DNA from: Mycoplasmopsis caviae
GTDB taxonomy: Bacteria > Bacillota_I > Bacilli_A > Mycoplasmatales > Metamycoplasmataceae
Reading direction: 5' to 3'
NCBI RefSeq assembly: GCF_024498215.1
Contig: NZ_CP101806.1
Span: 992,001 to 1,056,000 of the forward strand
DNA length: 64,000 bases
Part shown: positions 1 to 10,027 of the stretch, one piece after another
Numbering within the stretch: the stretch's first letter is position 1
How the letters are laid out: the number at the start of each line of letters is the position of its first letter
Notes under the pieces: model-generated
Database searches by the model: none
The model's input: only the letters and a program-made list of their open reading frames with translations
What the model was told of the DNA's origin: nothing
Translations under genes and position numbers: made by a program

Positions 1-789
1 ATATGGTGTCTTTTTTGGTTCCTTCATCTCTGATTGAATTCCGCTGGTTACATAGAAACCATCATATGCAAAAAATATTGCTGATATTGATAAAAATACA
101 CCTAAACCAGCTCCAAAAGATTTAATTGAACTCAATGGAGATCCAGTTTTAATATTAAATTTTTGATCTTGCACAGTGGCACTAATTAAATTCGTGCCGC
201 CTTTATTAGTAAAGGCTAAAATAAAACCAATCGAAATAATAAACACTAAAGGTAAAAATTTAATACCTAAAATTATCTTATTATGAATATCACCGGCTTT
301 TGAATATAAAGAAGGCACAATTGCAAAATATATAGTAATTAATAAACTAATAGCAGTTCATATTATTCAATCATACTTAGTTCCTATAACATATGCTTCT
401 TTACCCATAAATGAACCTATACCTTGTTGTAAGGAAATTAATGCATATAGTGGCATAAAAAAATATGTTAGTGGTAAATAAACATAAACCATAAAATTTT
501 TTGACAGATTAAAGGTTAATCTACTATTAAATATTTGATTTCAGCCAACAATTGATAAATTATTTTTCTTAGAACTCGAAATTTCAACAAGGGCTAGTGC
601 CATTGTAATAACTGCTAGTGCAGTGAAAATTCAACAAAAAATAGCTAAAATTAGACTTTGATGTGAATTATTTAATATACTCTCGCTCTTAAAATAAATT
701 CCGGCTCCGGTACTACCACCAATAACCATTAATATTGCTGCAAAGAATGTTATTTTCTTCTGTTTTGTTTTACTTGTTTCATTATTCAT
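1..789 (-). CDS. APC-family amino acid permease, 5' part (truncated by window edge)
   Basis: The visible N-terminal 263 residues start MNNETSKTKQKKITFFAA and run straight into a hydrophobic helix containing GGSTGAGIYF. A glycine-rich broken first helix of this kind is typical of the APC amino acid/polyamine transporter superfamily. Several further hydrophobic segments follow. TGA codons are read as Trp. The start at 789 is chosen because AGGAGC lies a few bases upstream. The protein should sit in the cell membrane and import an amino acid or related solute; the substrate cannot be told. The 3' end lies outside the window, so completeness is unknown. Confidence 0.75.
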
Positions 790-1120
790 TATCTTTGCTC
801 CTAAGTAAAATTATTTTACCAAAAGCAACAATTTAAATCGTTGATTGGTAAAAATAGGCAATTAAAATGGGAATTTAGAGGTTTTTAGACTTAAATTTTC
901 ATTTTTTGAAGTTTGTAGTTGCTTATAAATGGAGGTATTTAATTTAACAATAGCAAATTAACACGCTATATTGAGATTAAAATTAGTGCTATTTCTTTTT
1001 GATTTTATATACAGCGAGAAAAGATTGGTTAACAGGATTTAATTAGGACGGTGAATTTTTTATCAAAACTAAATGCCATTTTAAAACATTTGGTTTTAAA
1101 ATTTAATGTTTTATTTATTT

Positions 1121-1231
1121 AATCAATTATTGTTGTGCCCGTTGTTGGTTGTGTTGGATTTGAAGATTGCGATGGTTTTAAGGGCCTTGAGTCTCTTCGC
1201 TACAACTTGCAGACACTAAACAAAATAACAT
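1121..1231 (-). pseudogene. Degraded lipoprotein gene remnant
   Basis: Read on the minus strand from 1231, the sequence encodes MLFCLVSASCSEETQGP and then a stop. LVSASC is a good lipobox. Immediately after the stop the same strand continues in another frame as KPSQSSNPTQPTTGTTIID, a Ser/Thr/Pro-rich stretch like the linkers behind mycoplasma lipoprotein signal peptides. It then stops at 1121. No body of a protein remains. This looks like a surface lipoprotein that lost its start and its C-terminal part. It could be chance, but the lipobox next to such a linker argues against that. Confidence 0.4.
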
Positions 1232-1449
1232 ACTAGTAAATCTCAAGATGTCTGCAAGACTAATTTCAATTTTTCTGCAAATAAAACTTTCTTCAATAAT
1301 TTAGAATCTATACCTTTTATTGATGAAATCTAAAATGATGCTCATGTAGCACAAACACATAGTAAAAAGCAGTAATGATTATTTTAATGTTCAGTAACCA
1401 TTTTTTGTTGATTATTTGGAATGAGTCATAAGTTAAATTTATGCACCTT

Positions 1450-1459
1450 GCGCTATAAT
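1450..1459 (+). promoter_or_regulatory. Methyltransferase promoter -10 box preceded by a GCGC site
   Basis: TATAAT at 1454-1459 lies 30 bases before the methyltransferase start and is the best -10 box in the gap. No good -35 is visible. The four bases directly before it are GCGC, the sequence expected to be recognised by the encoded HhaI-like enzymes. Confidence 0.5.
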
Positions 1460-1489
1460 TATTTTATAAATTTTATAAGGAGAGAAAAT

Positions 1490-2485
1490 ATGATTAATAT
1501 CAAGAAAAAAACACTTCATGGATATAAATTCATAGATCTCTTTGCAGGATTAGGTGGTTTTAGATTAGCATTGGAATCTTTGGGAGCAAAGTGTGTTTAT
1601 TCTAGTGAATGAGATAAAAATGCTCAAAATGTTTATAAGAACAATTTTAATGATTATCCTAATGGCGATATTACAAAAATTGATGAAAAAACAATACCTA
1701 ATCATGATATTCTTTGTGCTGGTTTTCCTTGTCAATCATTTTCAATTAGTGGCAAACAAAAAGGATTTAATGATAATAGAGGTGTGCTTTTTTTCGATGT
1801 CGCTAGGATTGTTAAAGAAAAGAAACCAAAGGTTGTTTTTATGGAGAATGTTAAAAATTTTGTAGTGCATGATGATGGAAGAACTTTGAACATTGTAAAA
1901 ACAACTATGGAAGAACTTGGCTATACTTTTTTTCAAAAAATTTTAAATTCTTCAAATTTTGGAATTCCACAAAAAAGAGAAAGAATATATATGGTTTGTT
2001 TTAGAAATGACTTAAAAATAGATGATTTTAATTTTCCAAAAGGATTTAAATTAACAAGATTTCTAGAAAATTTTCTTTTAAAAGATGAAGAAGTGAAAAA
2101 TTTATATGTTGATAGAACTGACACAATTTATAATGGGGTTAAATGCGATAAAAATATTAACAAACTGGTTAGACTTGGAATTATAAATAAAGGTGGTCAA
2201 GGTGAGCGAATTTATAGTCCTAAAGGTATAGCAATAACTCTATCTGCAAGCGGTGGAGGTTTCTTTTCAAAAACGGGTGGATATTTAATTAATGGGAAAT
2301 TAAGAAAATTGCACCCTAGAGAATGTGCAAGAATTATGGGTTTTCCTGATACCTATATTATTGAGAAAAGCAATGCACAAGCATATAAACAATTTGGAAA
2401 TTCTGTTGTTGTTGATGTATTGCAATACATTGCTATAAATATTGCTGAATCACTAAAAACAGCAAAGGATTTTAAAGAGCTTTAA
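1490..2485 (+). CDS. hhaIM: DNA (cytosine-5)-methyltransferase, M.HhaI-like (GCGC)
   Basis: A 331-residue C5-cytosine methyltransferase that matches remembered M.HhaI (327 aa) almost end to end. Motif I is FIDLFAGLGGFRLALES. The catalytic motif IV is GFPCQSFS with Cys81, the same position as in M.HhaI. Motif VI is ENVKNF, motif VIII QKRERIYM, and the C-terminal motif X is QFGNSVVVDVLQYIA. The target-recognition part (ITLSASGGG, KTGGYLING, KLRKLHPREC) is also HhaI-like. It should methylate the inner C of GCGC and protect against the convergent nuclease. One TGA Trp follows SSE. The start at 1490 has an AAGGAGAG ribosome-binding site. The next gene begins one base after the stop. Confidence 0.93.
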
Positions 2486-2486
2486 A

Positions 2487-2786
2487 ATGAAAGAATGAGA
2501 ATTTACTATTTATTTAAATAAAAACAATATTAGCAAAAAAGTTGCAAGTGATATTGTGTCAAGGTTAAAAAGAATTGAGACATCCATTAAAAATTGCGAT
2601 ATAGATGATGAGTACAACAAAGACAAATGCAATTGTTTATTGAAACTTTTCGAAAATAGAGGAAATAATAAAAAAATAAAAAAAGAAATTAGAGAAAAGT
2701 TCCCTATAGGCACTATTGGTATGAATACATTTAAATATGCAATTAAGAAATATGTTATGTTTAAAATCGAAATAGAAAATCAGTAA
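2487..2786 (+). CDS. Small protein of the HhaI-like R-M locus, function unknown
   Basis: A 99-residue protein starting MKEWEFTIYLNKNNISKK, with a TGA Trp at codon 4. The start lies one base after the methyltransferase stop, so the two are surely co-transcribed and probably translationally coupled. It is charged, with predicted helices, a SRLKRIETSIKN segment and two closely spaced Cys (DKCNC), and has no membrane segment. Its last 26 bases overlap the 3' end of the convergent endonuclease. Position suggests a regulator or accessory of the restriction system. I do not recognise a classic helix-turn-helix C protein in it. Confidence 0.75.
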
Positions 2787-3546
2787 TTGGCATATATTTT
2801 GCATCCTTCTTAATATTAATTGAAAATATTACACTGGCATTGAATGTATTCGATAATTTTCTAATTTCAAAGCAATTATCTCTCTTTGAAAATAGATATT
2901 CATAGTTATTAATATTAAATCTAATGTTATGGAGATTAAAATTCGACCAAACAAGTAACTTTTTGTTAGATGAAACAATTTTTATTATTGAATAATTTTC
3001 TTGTATGTATTTAATGATTTCAGGTTGTTTTTTGATACTTACATTACTCGTTCCACTTTTTTTCACTCTATATTTTGCACTTATGTTAAAAGCCTCATTG
3101 ATATTCTCAATATCTACAAGTTTAAAGTTATTTACTAATATAAATCTAACTTTTTTTCTTTTATAATGCGATTTTATTCAATCGGAAAAAATTGATTGAG
3201 AATTAGAAAAAATTAACTCTTTTCCGCTTGTTCCTGCCTTTACGTAATATTGAAATTTGCTATTCATGTGATTTATTATCTCTTGTGCATATTTGTTTAT
3301 CTTGCTATCGTTTAATGGACTATATTCAAACTTTTTTGAATCTAGATTTGGCAACAATACAAATTGCCCGCTTTGTGCTGGACAGTATTTTACCTCTATA
3401 TAAAAAATTTCTCCGTTTTGCTTCTCAACCATAATATCGGAATTTTTTGAATTAGTCCCACCACATCTTGTAAACTTTGCTTTGCCAGAAAACATTTTAT
3501 TTAAAAAATCTGTTCCTTCAATTTCAAAAATTTCTCAAAAATTCAT
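2761..3546 (-). CDS. hhaIR: Type II restriction endonuclease, R.HhaI-like
   Basis: 261 residues when TGA is read as Trp (MNFWEIFEIEG at the start; SDWIKSHY inside). The sequence follows remembered R.HhaI: NSDIMVE then FYIEVKY gives a PD-(D/E)XK site (Asp37, Glu51, Lys53), followed by SGQFVLLPN, YRVKKSG and LSNTFNASVIFSI. It should cut unmethylated GCGC. The start at 3546 has AGAAGG upstream. The gene runs convergently to the methyltransferase pair and overlaps the small ORF by 26 bases, so transcription of one side may interfere with the other. It appears intact. Confidence 0.88.
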
Positions 3547-3716
3547 ATTTATACCTTCTCCTACTACATATTAAACTAGTCAAATTTCCTACTTGTTATC
3601 AAGAAATGGAAATTTTTTTATTTTAAAATACTGTTGCTTGAAAATTATTTTTTGCTTTTTTGACATTAAATTACTATGTTTTTAAATTTAATATAATTTA
3701 ATTAAGGAGGATAAAT

Positions 3717-4637
3717 ATGATTTACACTGTGACATTTTCTCCTTCGCTAGATTATTCAATGAACCTTGAAAGTGATTTTAAACAAGGTAATATTAATCGA
3801 AGTGTTAGAGAAAATTACATAGTAGGTGGAAAAGGAATAAATGTTTCAATTCTATTAAATAATTTAGGTACAAAATCAACTGTTCTTGGTTTTGTAGGTG
3901 GTTTTGTAGGTGAATATATTAAGAGTTCTCTATCTTCACAAAAAATAAATATTGATTTTTATGAAGTTAGTGAAAACTCTCGAATTAATGTCAAATTAAA
4001 TGGCAAAAAATTCGAAAGTGCAATTAATGCTAATGGACCACAAATTAGTCAACAAGACATTGACCAATTAGTCTATAAAATAGATAAAAGCATCAAAAAT
4101 GGCGACACGCTGGTTCTAGCTGGTAATATACCAAAAAATTTAAGTAGAAACATTTATGAAATAATTCTAGAAAGAATTAAAGATAGGCAAGTTTATATTA
4201 TTGTCGATGCAACTAAGGATCTATTATTAAATACATTAAAATATAAGCCATTTTTAATTAAGCCAAATTTAGAAGAACTAGAAGAAATTTTTGGTCAAAA
4301 ATTAAACTCATTCGATCTAATTAAGTCTAAAGCACTAGAACTTAAGAATATGGGTGCTAAAAATGTTCTTATTTCTTGCGGGAAAGATGGGGCTTATTTA
4401 TTTGATGAAAATAATCAAGTCCATAATGCTAAAAGCTATAAAGGAAAAGTAGTTAGTACTGTTGGTGCTGGTGATAGTATGGTAGCTGGTTTTATTGACA
4501 GTTATTTAAAAAACAATGATTATAAAAGAGCCTTAGAATTTTCAATTGCTTGTGGTTCTGCCACAGCATTTGATACTCAAATTGCATCAAAAGATGCAAT
4601 TATTAACCTAATTGAAGGGGGGCAAAAGTGAAAATAA
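3717..4637 (+). CDS. fruK: 1-phosphofructokinase
   Basis: A PfkB-family sugar kinase of 306 residues. It has the N-terminal YTVTFSPSLDY strand, the substrate-binding glycines GGKGINVS, and the C-terminal catalytic signature STVGAGDSMVAGF with its Asp base. It phosphorylates fructose-1-phosphate, the product of the adjacent PTS, to fructose-1,6-bisphosphate. A TGA near the end is Trp, so the protein ends KWK and the stop is TAA at 4635, inside the start of fruA (10-base overlap). AAGGAGG precedes the ATG. TATAAT at 3692 is the likely -10. Confidence 0.9.
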
Positions 4638-6634
4638 AAGAACTTTTAACTCTTAAAAATATTAATGTCAAAGCAAAAGCAAAAGATAAATTAGAAGCCA
4701 TTAAATTAGCTGTTGATTTAATGGATGATGATGTTATCTCTGATAAGAGTGCATATTTAGATGCAGTCTTAAAACGAGAACAACAAACAACAACAGGCCT
4801 AGGTGATCACTTAGCAATACCACATGGTCGTGGTACATTTGTTAAGAAACCTCAATTAAGTGCACTTGTACTAAAAGACGGTGTTGATTATCAATCGCTT
4901 GATAATCAACCAGTTAAGTTGTTATTTTTAATAGCAGCACCTGAAACAAGTGAGAGTGAAAACTTGCATCTTGAAGTTTTAGCAAAACTAAGCAAGATGC
5001 TAATGGATAAGGAATTTATTAATAAACTTATTGGTGCAAAAGACTCAAGTGAGTTTCTTAACTTAATTGAAGTTAAGGAAAGTGAAGTTGAAGCTGCTGA
5101 GAAAGTTGAAATTGATAAAAGCCAAAAATTCTTAGTGGCTGTTACAGCTTGTCCAACAGGTATAGCTCACACATATATGGCTCAAGAATCTTTGGAAAAA
5201 GCAGCTAAAAAACTTGGGCTTCAAATCAAAGTTGAAACACAAGGTTCAGATGGAGCAAAAAATGTTTTAACTAGTGATGATATTAAAAATGCAACCGGTG
5301 TTATTGTGGCTGCTGATACAAATGTTGAAGTTGAACGTTTTGCAGGCAAAATGTTAATTAGAACATCTGTAACAAAAGGTATCAAAGAACCCGAAGAATT
5401 AATTAATAAAATTTTGGATGGTAGTGTACCTATTTATAAAAATTCAGAAGTTAAAGAAACTTCAATAAGCGGTGGTGAAAAATTAAGTTTTGGTAAACAA
5501 ATTTACAAAAACTTAATGAGTGGTGTAAGCCATATGCTCCCATTTGTTATTGGCGGTGGTATCTTAATTGCACTTGCATTCTTATTTGACTCATTTTATG
5601 GTAAGAGTGCAATTGGATCGCAATTCGGTTCACACTCAGCATTAGCACGATTCTTTATGAAATCTGGTGGCTTTGCCTTTGGATTTATGTTGTCAGTGTT
5701 TGCTGGTTTTATAGCTTATTCAATAGCAGGTCGACCAGGTATTGCTGTTGGTATGGTCGCCGGGGCTATGGCAGGTGCTAGTGACTTTGCAATCCATCCA
5801 ACAGGTTCTAATGCCGGGTTCTTAGGTGCATTACTTGGTGGATTCATTGCCGGTTTCTTAATTTTAGGACTAAAATGATGCTTCAAGTGATTACCTAAAT
5901 CACTTGAAGGTATGAAGCCTATGTTAGTGTATCCAGTACTTGGTATATTAATTATGGCTCTAATTATGTTCTTTATTGTAAATACTCCTTTATCATACTT
6001 AAATTACTACATTAAAGTAGCTCTTGAAAAAGTTGTTGGTGGAAATAAAAACATCTCAATTGGATTTAAAGTTGGAATGGGTATTCTTTTAGCCGGAATG
6101 ATGGCTGTTGATATGGGTGGACCAATTAACAAGGTTGCCTATACAATTGGTACTGCATCAGTTGATCCAAACGGAATTAATCAACCGTGAATTATGGCCA
6201 GTGTTATGATCGGTGGTATGGTTCCACCTCTTGTAATTGCCCTTGCTGCTGACTTATTTCCACAAAAATTTACTTCAAAGGAAAGAAAAGATTCAAAAGT
6301 AAACTACTTAATGGGTTTTGCATTCATAACTGAAGGGGCAATTCCTTATGCTGCTAGTGATCCATTTAGAGTAATTGGTTCATCAATAATTGCTAGTGCA
6401 ATAGCTGGTGGACTATCAGCTGGTCTAGGTTGTTCAGTACCTGCACCACATGGTGGAATATTCGTATTTGCAGTTGTGCAAGGATGATACTGATACATAT
6501 TTGCATTAGTTACAGGTGCATTTGTTGGTGCATTTATATTAGGAATATTAAGAAAAAAAGTAGATCCAAGTGAACTAGGAAAATGAAAAGGTATTCCTAT
6601 TGGAAAAGGTGTTTACTTTAACAAAAACAAATAA
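4628..6634 (+). CDS. fruA: PTS fructose transporter subunit IIABC
   Basis: A single 668-residue protein once TGA codons are read as Trp. Residues 1-150 are the IIA domain with the phospho-acceptor His66 (AIPHGRG). Residues 165-270 are IIB with Cys175 (TACPTGIAHTYMAQ). From about 290 on is the IIC membrane channel, rich in glycine and hydrophobic helices, with the typical GAIPYAASDPFR and PAPHGG motifs. It imports and phosphorylates fructose, feeding fruK. The start is GTG at 4628, overlapping the end of fruK. A strong hairpin follows the stop. Confidence 0.92.
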
Positions 6635-6639
6635 ACAGA

Positions 6640-6685
6640 ACAAAAACAAAATTTGGGCCACAAATGGCTCAAATTTTGTTTTTGT
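6640..6685 (+). terminator. Terminator of fruK-fruA
   Basis: Two 21-base arms, starting ACAAAAACAAAATTTGGG and ending CAAATTTTGTTTTTGT, pair with one G-U and a 4-base loop. The stem begins five bases after the fruA stop. T-rich sequence on both sides would let it work in both directions. Confidence 0.85.
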
Positions 6686-6731
6686 TGTTGTGCTACTGTA
6701 TAAGCAAAAAAACTGTAAGCAATCTCAATTT

Positions 6732-6851
6732 TTATATTTCACTTTTCCAATTAGGTAAATGGTGATGAATATTTTTGTCTTTCTTTTCTCAATTTTTTGA
6801 AAAATCAAGGCCAAATAAACAAATAATTTTGTCTTCGCCTTTATATGACAT
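6732..6851 (-). CDS. Small ORF, 39 aa, unknown
   Basis: Minus-strand frame MSYKGEDKIICLFGLDFSK followed by NW, then a lysine-rich tail and HHHLPNWKSEI. One Trp is encoded by TGA and one by TGG. AAAGGAG lies 13 bases upstream of the ATG, a longish spacing, with a TAAAAT -10-like box before it. It sits alone between the fructose operon and the ATPase locus. No family is recognised; it may be a real small protein or a leftover C-terminus. Confidence 0.35.
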
Positions 6852-6906
6852 ATAATTTATATGTCTCCTTTCTTTTTTTGTTTTTAATTATTTTAATGGA
6901 GATTAC

Positions 6907-6942
6907 GAAAAACCGGAAACAAAAATTTGTTTCTGGTTTTTC
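6907..6942. terminator. Bidirectional hairpin terminator
   Basis: GAAAAACCGGAAACAAA pairs with TTTGTTTCTGGTTTTTC (17 bp, one G-U) around a 2-base loop, with A/T runs at both ends. It separates the fructose side from the ATPase locus. Confidence 0.7.
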
Positions 6943-7016
6943 CAATGAATACAAATTAATCAATGAAATTTAGAGGCATTATAACACATTTCAAAATTTT
7001 TGAATTTTCCAAAATA

Positions 7017-7029
7017 ACTATAAAACAGT
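7017..7029 (-). repeat. CTATAAAA(C/T)AG hairpin element
   Basis: ACTATAAAACAGT, followed by a TACTTTTGGTAAAA tail that recurs at 34021 as TACCTTTGGGTAAAA. On the minus strand it reads ACUGU-UUU-AUAGU, a short stem with a UUU loop. One of a dispersed set. Confidence 0.5.
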
Positions 7030-7070
7030 ACTTTTGGTAAAATACATAATTTAAAGTGTCAAAGTATTAA

Positions 7071-7116
7071 AATAATAAAAAAGACCACAAATTGATTGCT
7101 GGTCTATTTTATTATT
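7071..7116 (-). terminator. Terminator of the MIB-MIP/F1-like ATPase operon
   Basis: Outer stem AATAATAAAA/TTTTATTATT and inner stem AGACCA/TGGTCT, ending in a T run on the minus strand. It overlaps the last codons of the beta-like gene and closes the locus. Confidence 0.8.
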
Positions 7117-8497
7117 TTACTAAACCTAGTGCTTTATCATCAGGAATGCTTAATGCTGAACCTACATATGCAAAAATTTCTGGGCTTTGATTAATGTAGT
7201 CGCCATTAATAATTTTTACAACACTCTCAACTGTTTCTTTTAATGGTACATATACACCCTTAGATTTTGTAAATTGCTCAGTTGTAAAAAAGTTTTGAGT
7301 AAAGAAGTTTTCTAATTGTAAGGCTTTTTTAACTGTAATCTTGCTTTCATCATCAAGTTCATCAAAACCTAGAATAACAATAATGTCTTCTAAATCCTTA
7401 TATGCTTTAAGAATTCTTTTGGCCTCAATAATGGCTTCAAAATGTTTTTTGTCTAATGTACTTTCATTAATCAAGTTTGATGAACTGGCTAATGGATCAA
7501 AAGCAGGAAAAATATTTCTTGAGGCTTGATTTCTTGATAGAACTAAATTACCATCTAGGTGGTTAAATACTGCAACAGCAGAAGGATCACTTAAATCATC
7601 CATTGGTAAAAACATTGTTTGAAATGATGTAATTGAACCATTTTGATTTTTAAATAATCTGTTTTCTATATTAGCAACATCGCTTTCAAGAGTTGATTGA
7701 TAGCCACCAATTGATGGTTTTTTACCTAATGTAGCTGAAACCTCATTTTCAGCTTGCACAAAACGATAAATATTATCAATGAATAAAAGAACTTCTTCCT
7801 TTTCTTTATCTCTTAAATATTCAGCAGCTGTTACACCAATAGGTACTATTGACATTCTAGCTCCAGGAGACTCATTCATTTTTGAAATATACATAATTGA
7901 ATTTGACATCAATTTTGAACTCTCTAATTCATTAAATAATTCAATGGCTTCTCTTGAACGTTCACCAGAACCAATAAAGATGTTTGAAGTTGATTTATTT
8001 TTATGATTAATATTGAAAATTAATTCTTTCATTAAAACAGTTTTACCAACTCCAGCACCACCAAAAAGCCCTATTTTTCCACCTTTTGCAATTGGCATAA
8101 AGAAGTCAATGGCTTTAATTCCGGTTTCAATAATTTCAATTTTATCACTTAAAAATCTGTCCTTGTTAATTGTTGAATTCATTTCAACGAACATTGGTTT
8201 ATTTGCTCTATCAGTTAAAAGTGGTTTGCCTTCAAATGAGTAAATGTTGTTTTTTGAACCTTGACCTACAGGAACCATAAAACTTTTTTGAGTATTAGTT
8301 ACTTTATCATCAATTGAAATATCTTCAAATTTAAATATAACAACAGCCCTAACAGTCTTATCATCAACAATTCTCTTTACCAATAAGTAAGTTTTGCCAT
8401 TGTGTAATGTTAGAACATCGTTAACTTTTGGTAAGTTTGTTTTAGTAAATTCTACTTCTACTAAGTCTGATCAAATTTTAATTATTTTACCATTCAT
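7112..8497 (-). CDS. F1-like ATPase beta-like subunit (MSC_0618 family)
   Basis: 461 residues resembling the catalytic beta subunit of F1-ATPase. The P-loop is GGAGVGKT at 146-153, followed by GERSREA and the Walker B strand VLLFIDNIYRF. A DELDDES loop stands for the canonical DELSEED lever. It should form catalytic sites with the alpha-like partner in the type 3 F1-like complex found in mycoplasmas with MIB-MIP. The start at 8497 (MNGKIIKIW) shares one base with the alpha stop (TAATG) and has an AGGAG upstream. It is the last gene of the operon. Confidence 0.9.
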
Positions 8498-10026
8498 TAT
8501 TTTTCTCCTAACTCTTTAGCAACTTGCTCAAGGTATGATTGTTCAAGTGGAACAAATTCATGTTTTACATTAATTTCTCAACCTAAATTTAAATAGTTTG
8601 AATATTGTAATAGTGCAAAAGCAAAGAAGTTTTTAATAATTTCTTCATCATAGTTTTCGCCTGATTGCATAGTCATAAATGCTTTTTGTGCTTGTGTATT
8701 TGTTGAGATAAGTTTATTTAAGAATACTAATGCTTTTTGTTCATCTTTAATTCCTTGAAGTAAGCTTCATGAAATTAATTTAGACATTAATAATACAAAA
8801 TGGAATGAATAAAGTGAGAAACCTTTTTGAGAAAACATTTTTTCAATCATTTTACCTTTGTAAAGTAATAATGAAGTTTCTTTGTTTAATTCATAATCAA
8901 GCATGGCTAATTTAATGTTTCTTTTATATGCTTTATAAATCTTACCGACCTCAGCAGCTACTTTTGTAACGCTTCTTGATTGAACTGATGAACCGGTTCT
9001 TGAAACTGAGAGACCTGTATCAATGGCTGGTAACTTACCTGCTGAGAATAAGTCAGCGCTTGTTACAATTTGACCATCAGTAATTGAAATAATGTTTGAA
9101 GCAATAAGTGATGTAATATCTCCATCAACTGTTTGCAAAATAGGTAATGCAGTAATTGTTTTTCTACCAACAAATGAACCAGAACGTTCTAATAGTGATG
9201 AGTGTGAAAAGAATGTATCTCCTGGCATTGCTTCTTTACCAACAGGTTTATCAGTTAAAAGAGCGATTTCACGAATGATGTTGGCATGTTTTGTCAAGTC
9301 ATCATAAACAATTAAAACATCATCATTCATTGATAAGTTTTCTGCATAAGCAATACCATAGTAAGGAGCTAAATATTGCTCATAAGCACTAGTTGCTGGT
9401 GCATCAATAATAATTACATTATTTAAAACACCATATTTTTTAAGTGTGTTATAAATACTTGAAATTGCTTCTCTTTTTTGACCAATTGCTACATAAATAC
9501 ATTTAGTTCCATTTTTGGCTTGATTAATAATTGCATTCAATGCAATGTGAGTTTTACCAGTTTGACGGTCACCGATAATTAATTCACGTTGGCCTTTACC
9601 AATAGGAATAAGTAAGTCAATAGATATAATACCAGTAAAGAGTTGTTGATTAAGTGGCTTAACTGTCATTAGGTTATGAGCCAAACTAAATGTTTGGTGA
9701 TCACTTGCTAGATTAGTAAATTTAGCTTCACTTTGAGTAGGTAGAACTATTTTACCATTAACATTAATAACTTTTCCAAAGTGATCTGGAGAACTGTGAA
9801 CTATATTTTCGTTATTTGTTTCAACAATTTCTTCGCCAATATTTAAGGTTGCATTTGACAAATTACCCAATAAATAAGCTTTATTGTGACTAGCACTAAT
9901 TAGGAGAAGTTTAATTGCTGGATTAGATTTTAAGTAAAAAATTTGGTGTTGTCTATAAGAATAGGCACCTTCTACTTCAACTATATAGTCAAAAGTTGAA
10001 ATAATCTTAGGATTCTTTTTTTCCAT
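8497..10026 (-). CDS. F1-like ATPase alpha-like subunit (MSC_0619 family)
   Basis: 509 residues related to F1 alpha. The P-loop is GDRQTGKT at 152-159, and GQKREAIS carries Gln where the catalytic subunit has Glu, as in non-catalytic alpha subunits. YDDLTKHA and SGSFVGRKTITALPIL are further alpha-type segments. A TGA Trp near 8766 must be read through to reach the true end, LEQVAKELGEK. The protein should alternate with the beta-like subunit in a hexameric head. It starts just after the 0620-like gene and is coupled to beta through TAATG. Confidence 0.9.
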
Positions 10027-10027
10027 A

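Larger units (their letters stand above)
790..1489. other. Gene-poor region between permease and methyltransferase
   Basis: About 700 bases without an intact gene. It holds a degraded lipoprotein start on the minus strand (1121-1231), a 9-bp inverted repeat TTGCAGACA/TGTCTGCAA around 1207-1257, and the methyltransferase promoter near 1454. The remainder is AT-rich sequence in which I see nothing else. Confidence 0.6.

Noticed and set aside
3660..3697. TTGACA and TATAAT upstream of fruK as one promoter
   Set aside because: The spacing is 26 bases, too long for a normal sigma-70 promoter; only the TATAAT box is kept as a likely -10.
4628..6634. Three separate fructose PTS fragments
   Set aside because: The breaks are TGA codons, which are Trp here; the frame is continuous from 4628 to 6634.
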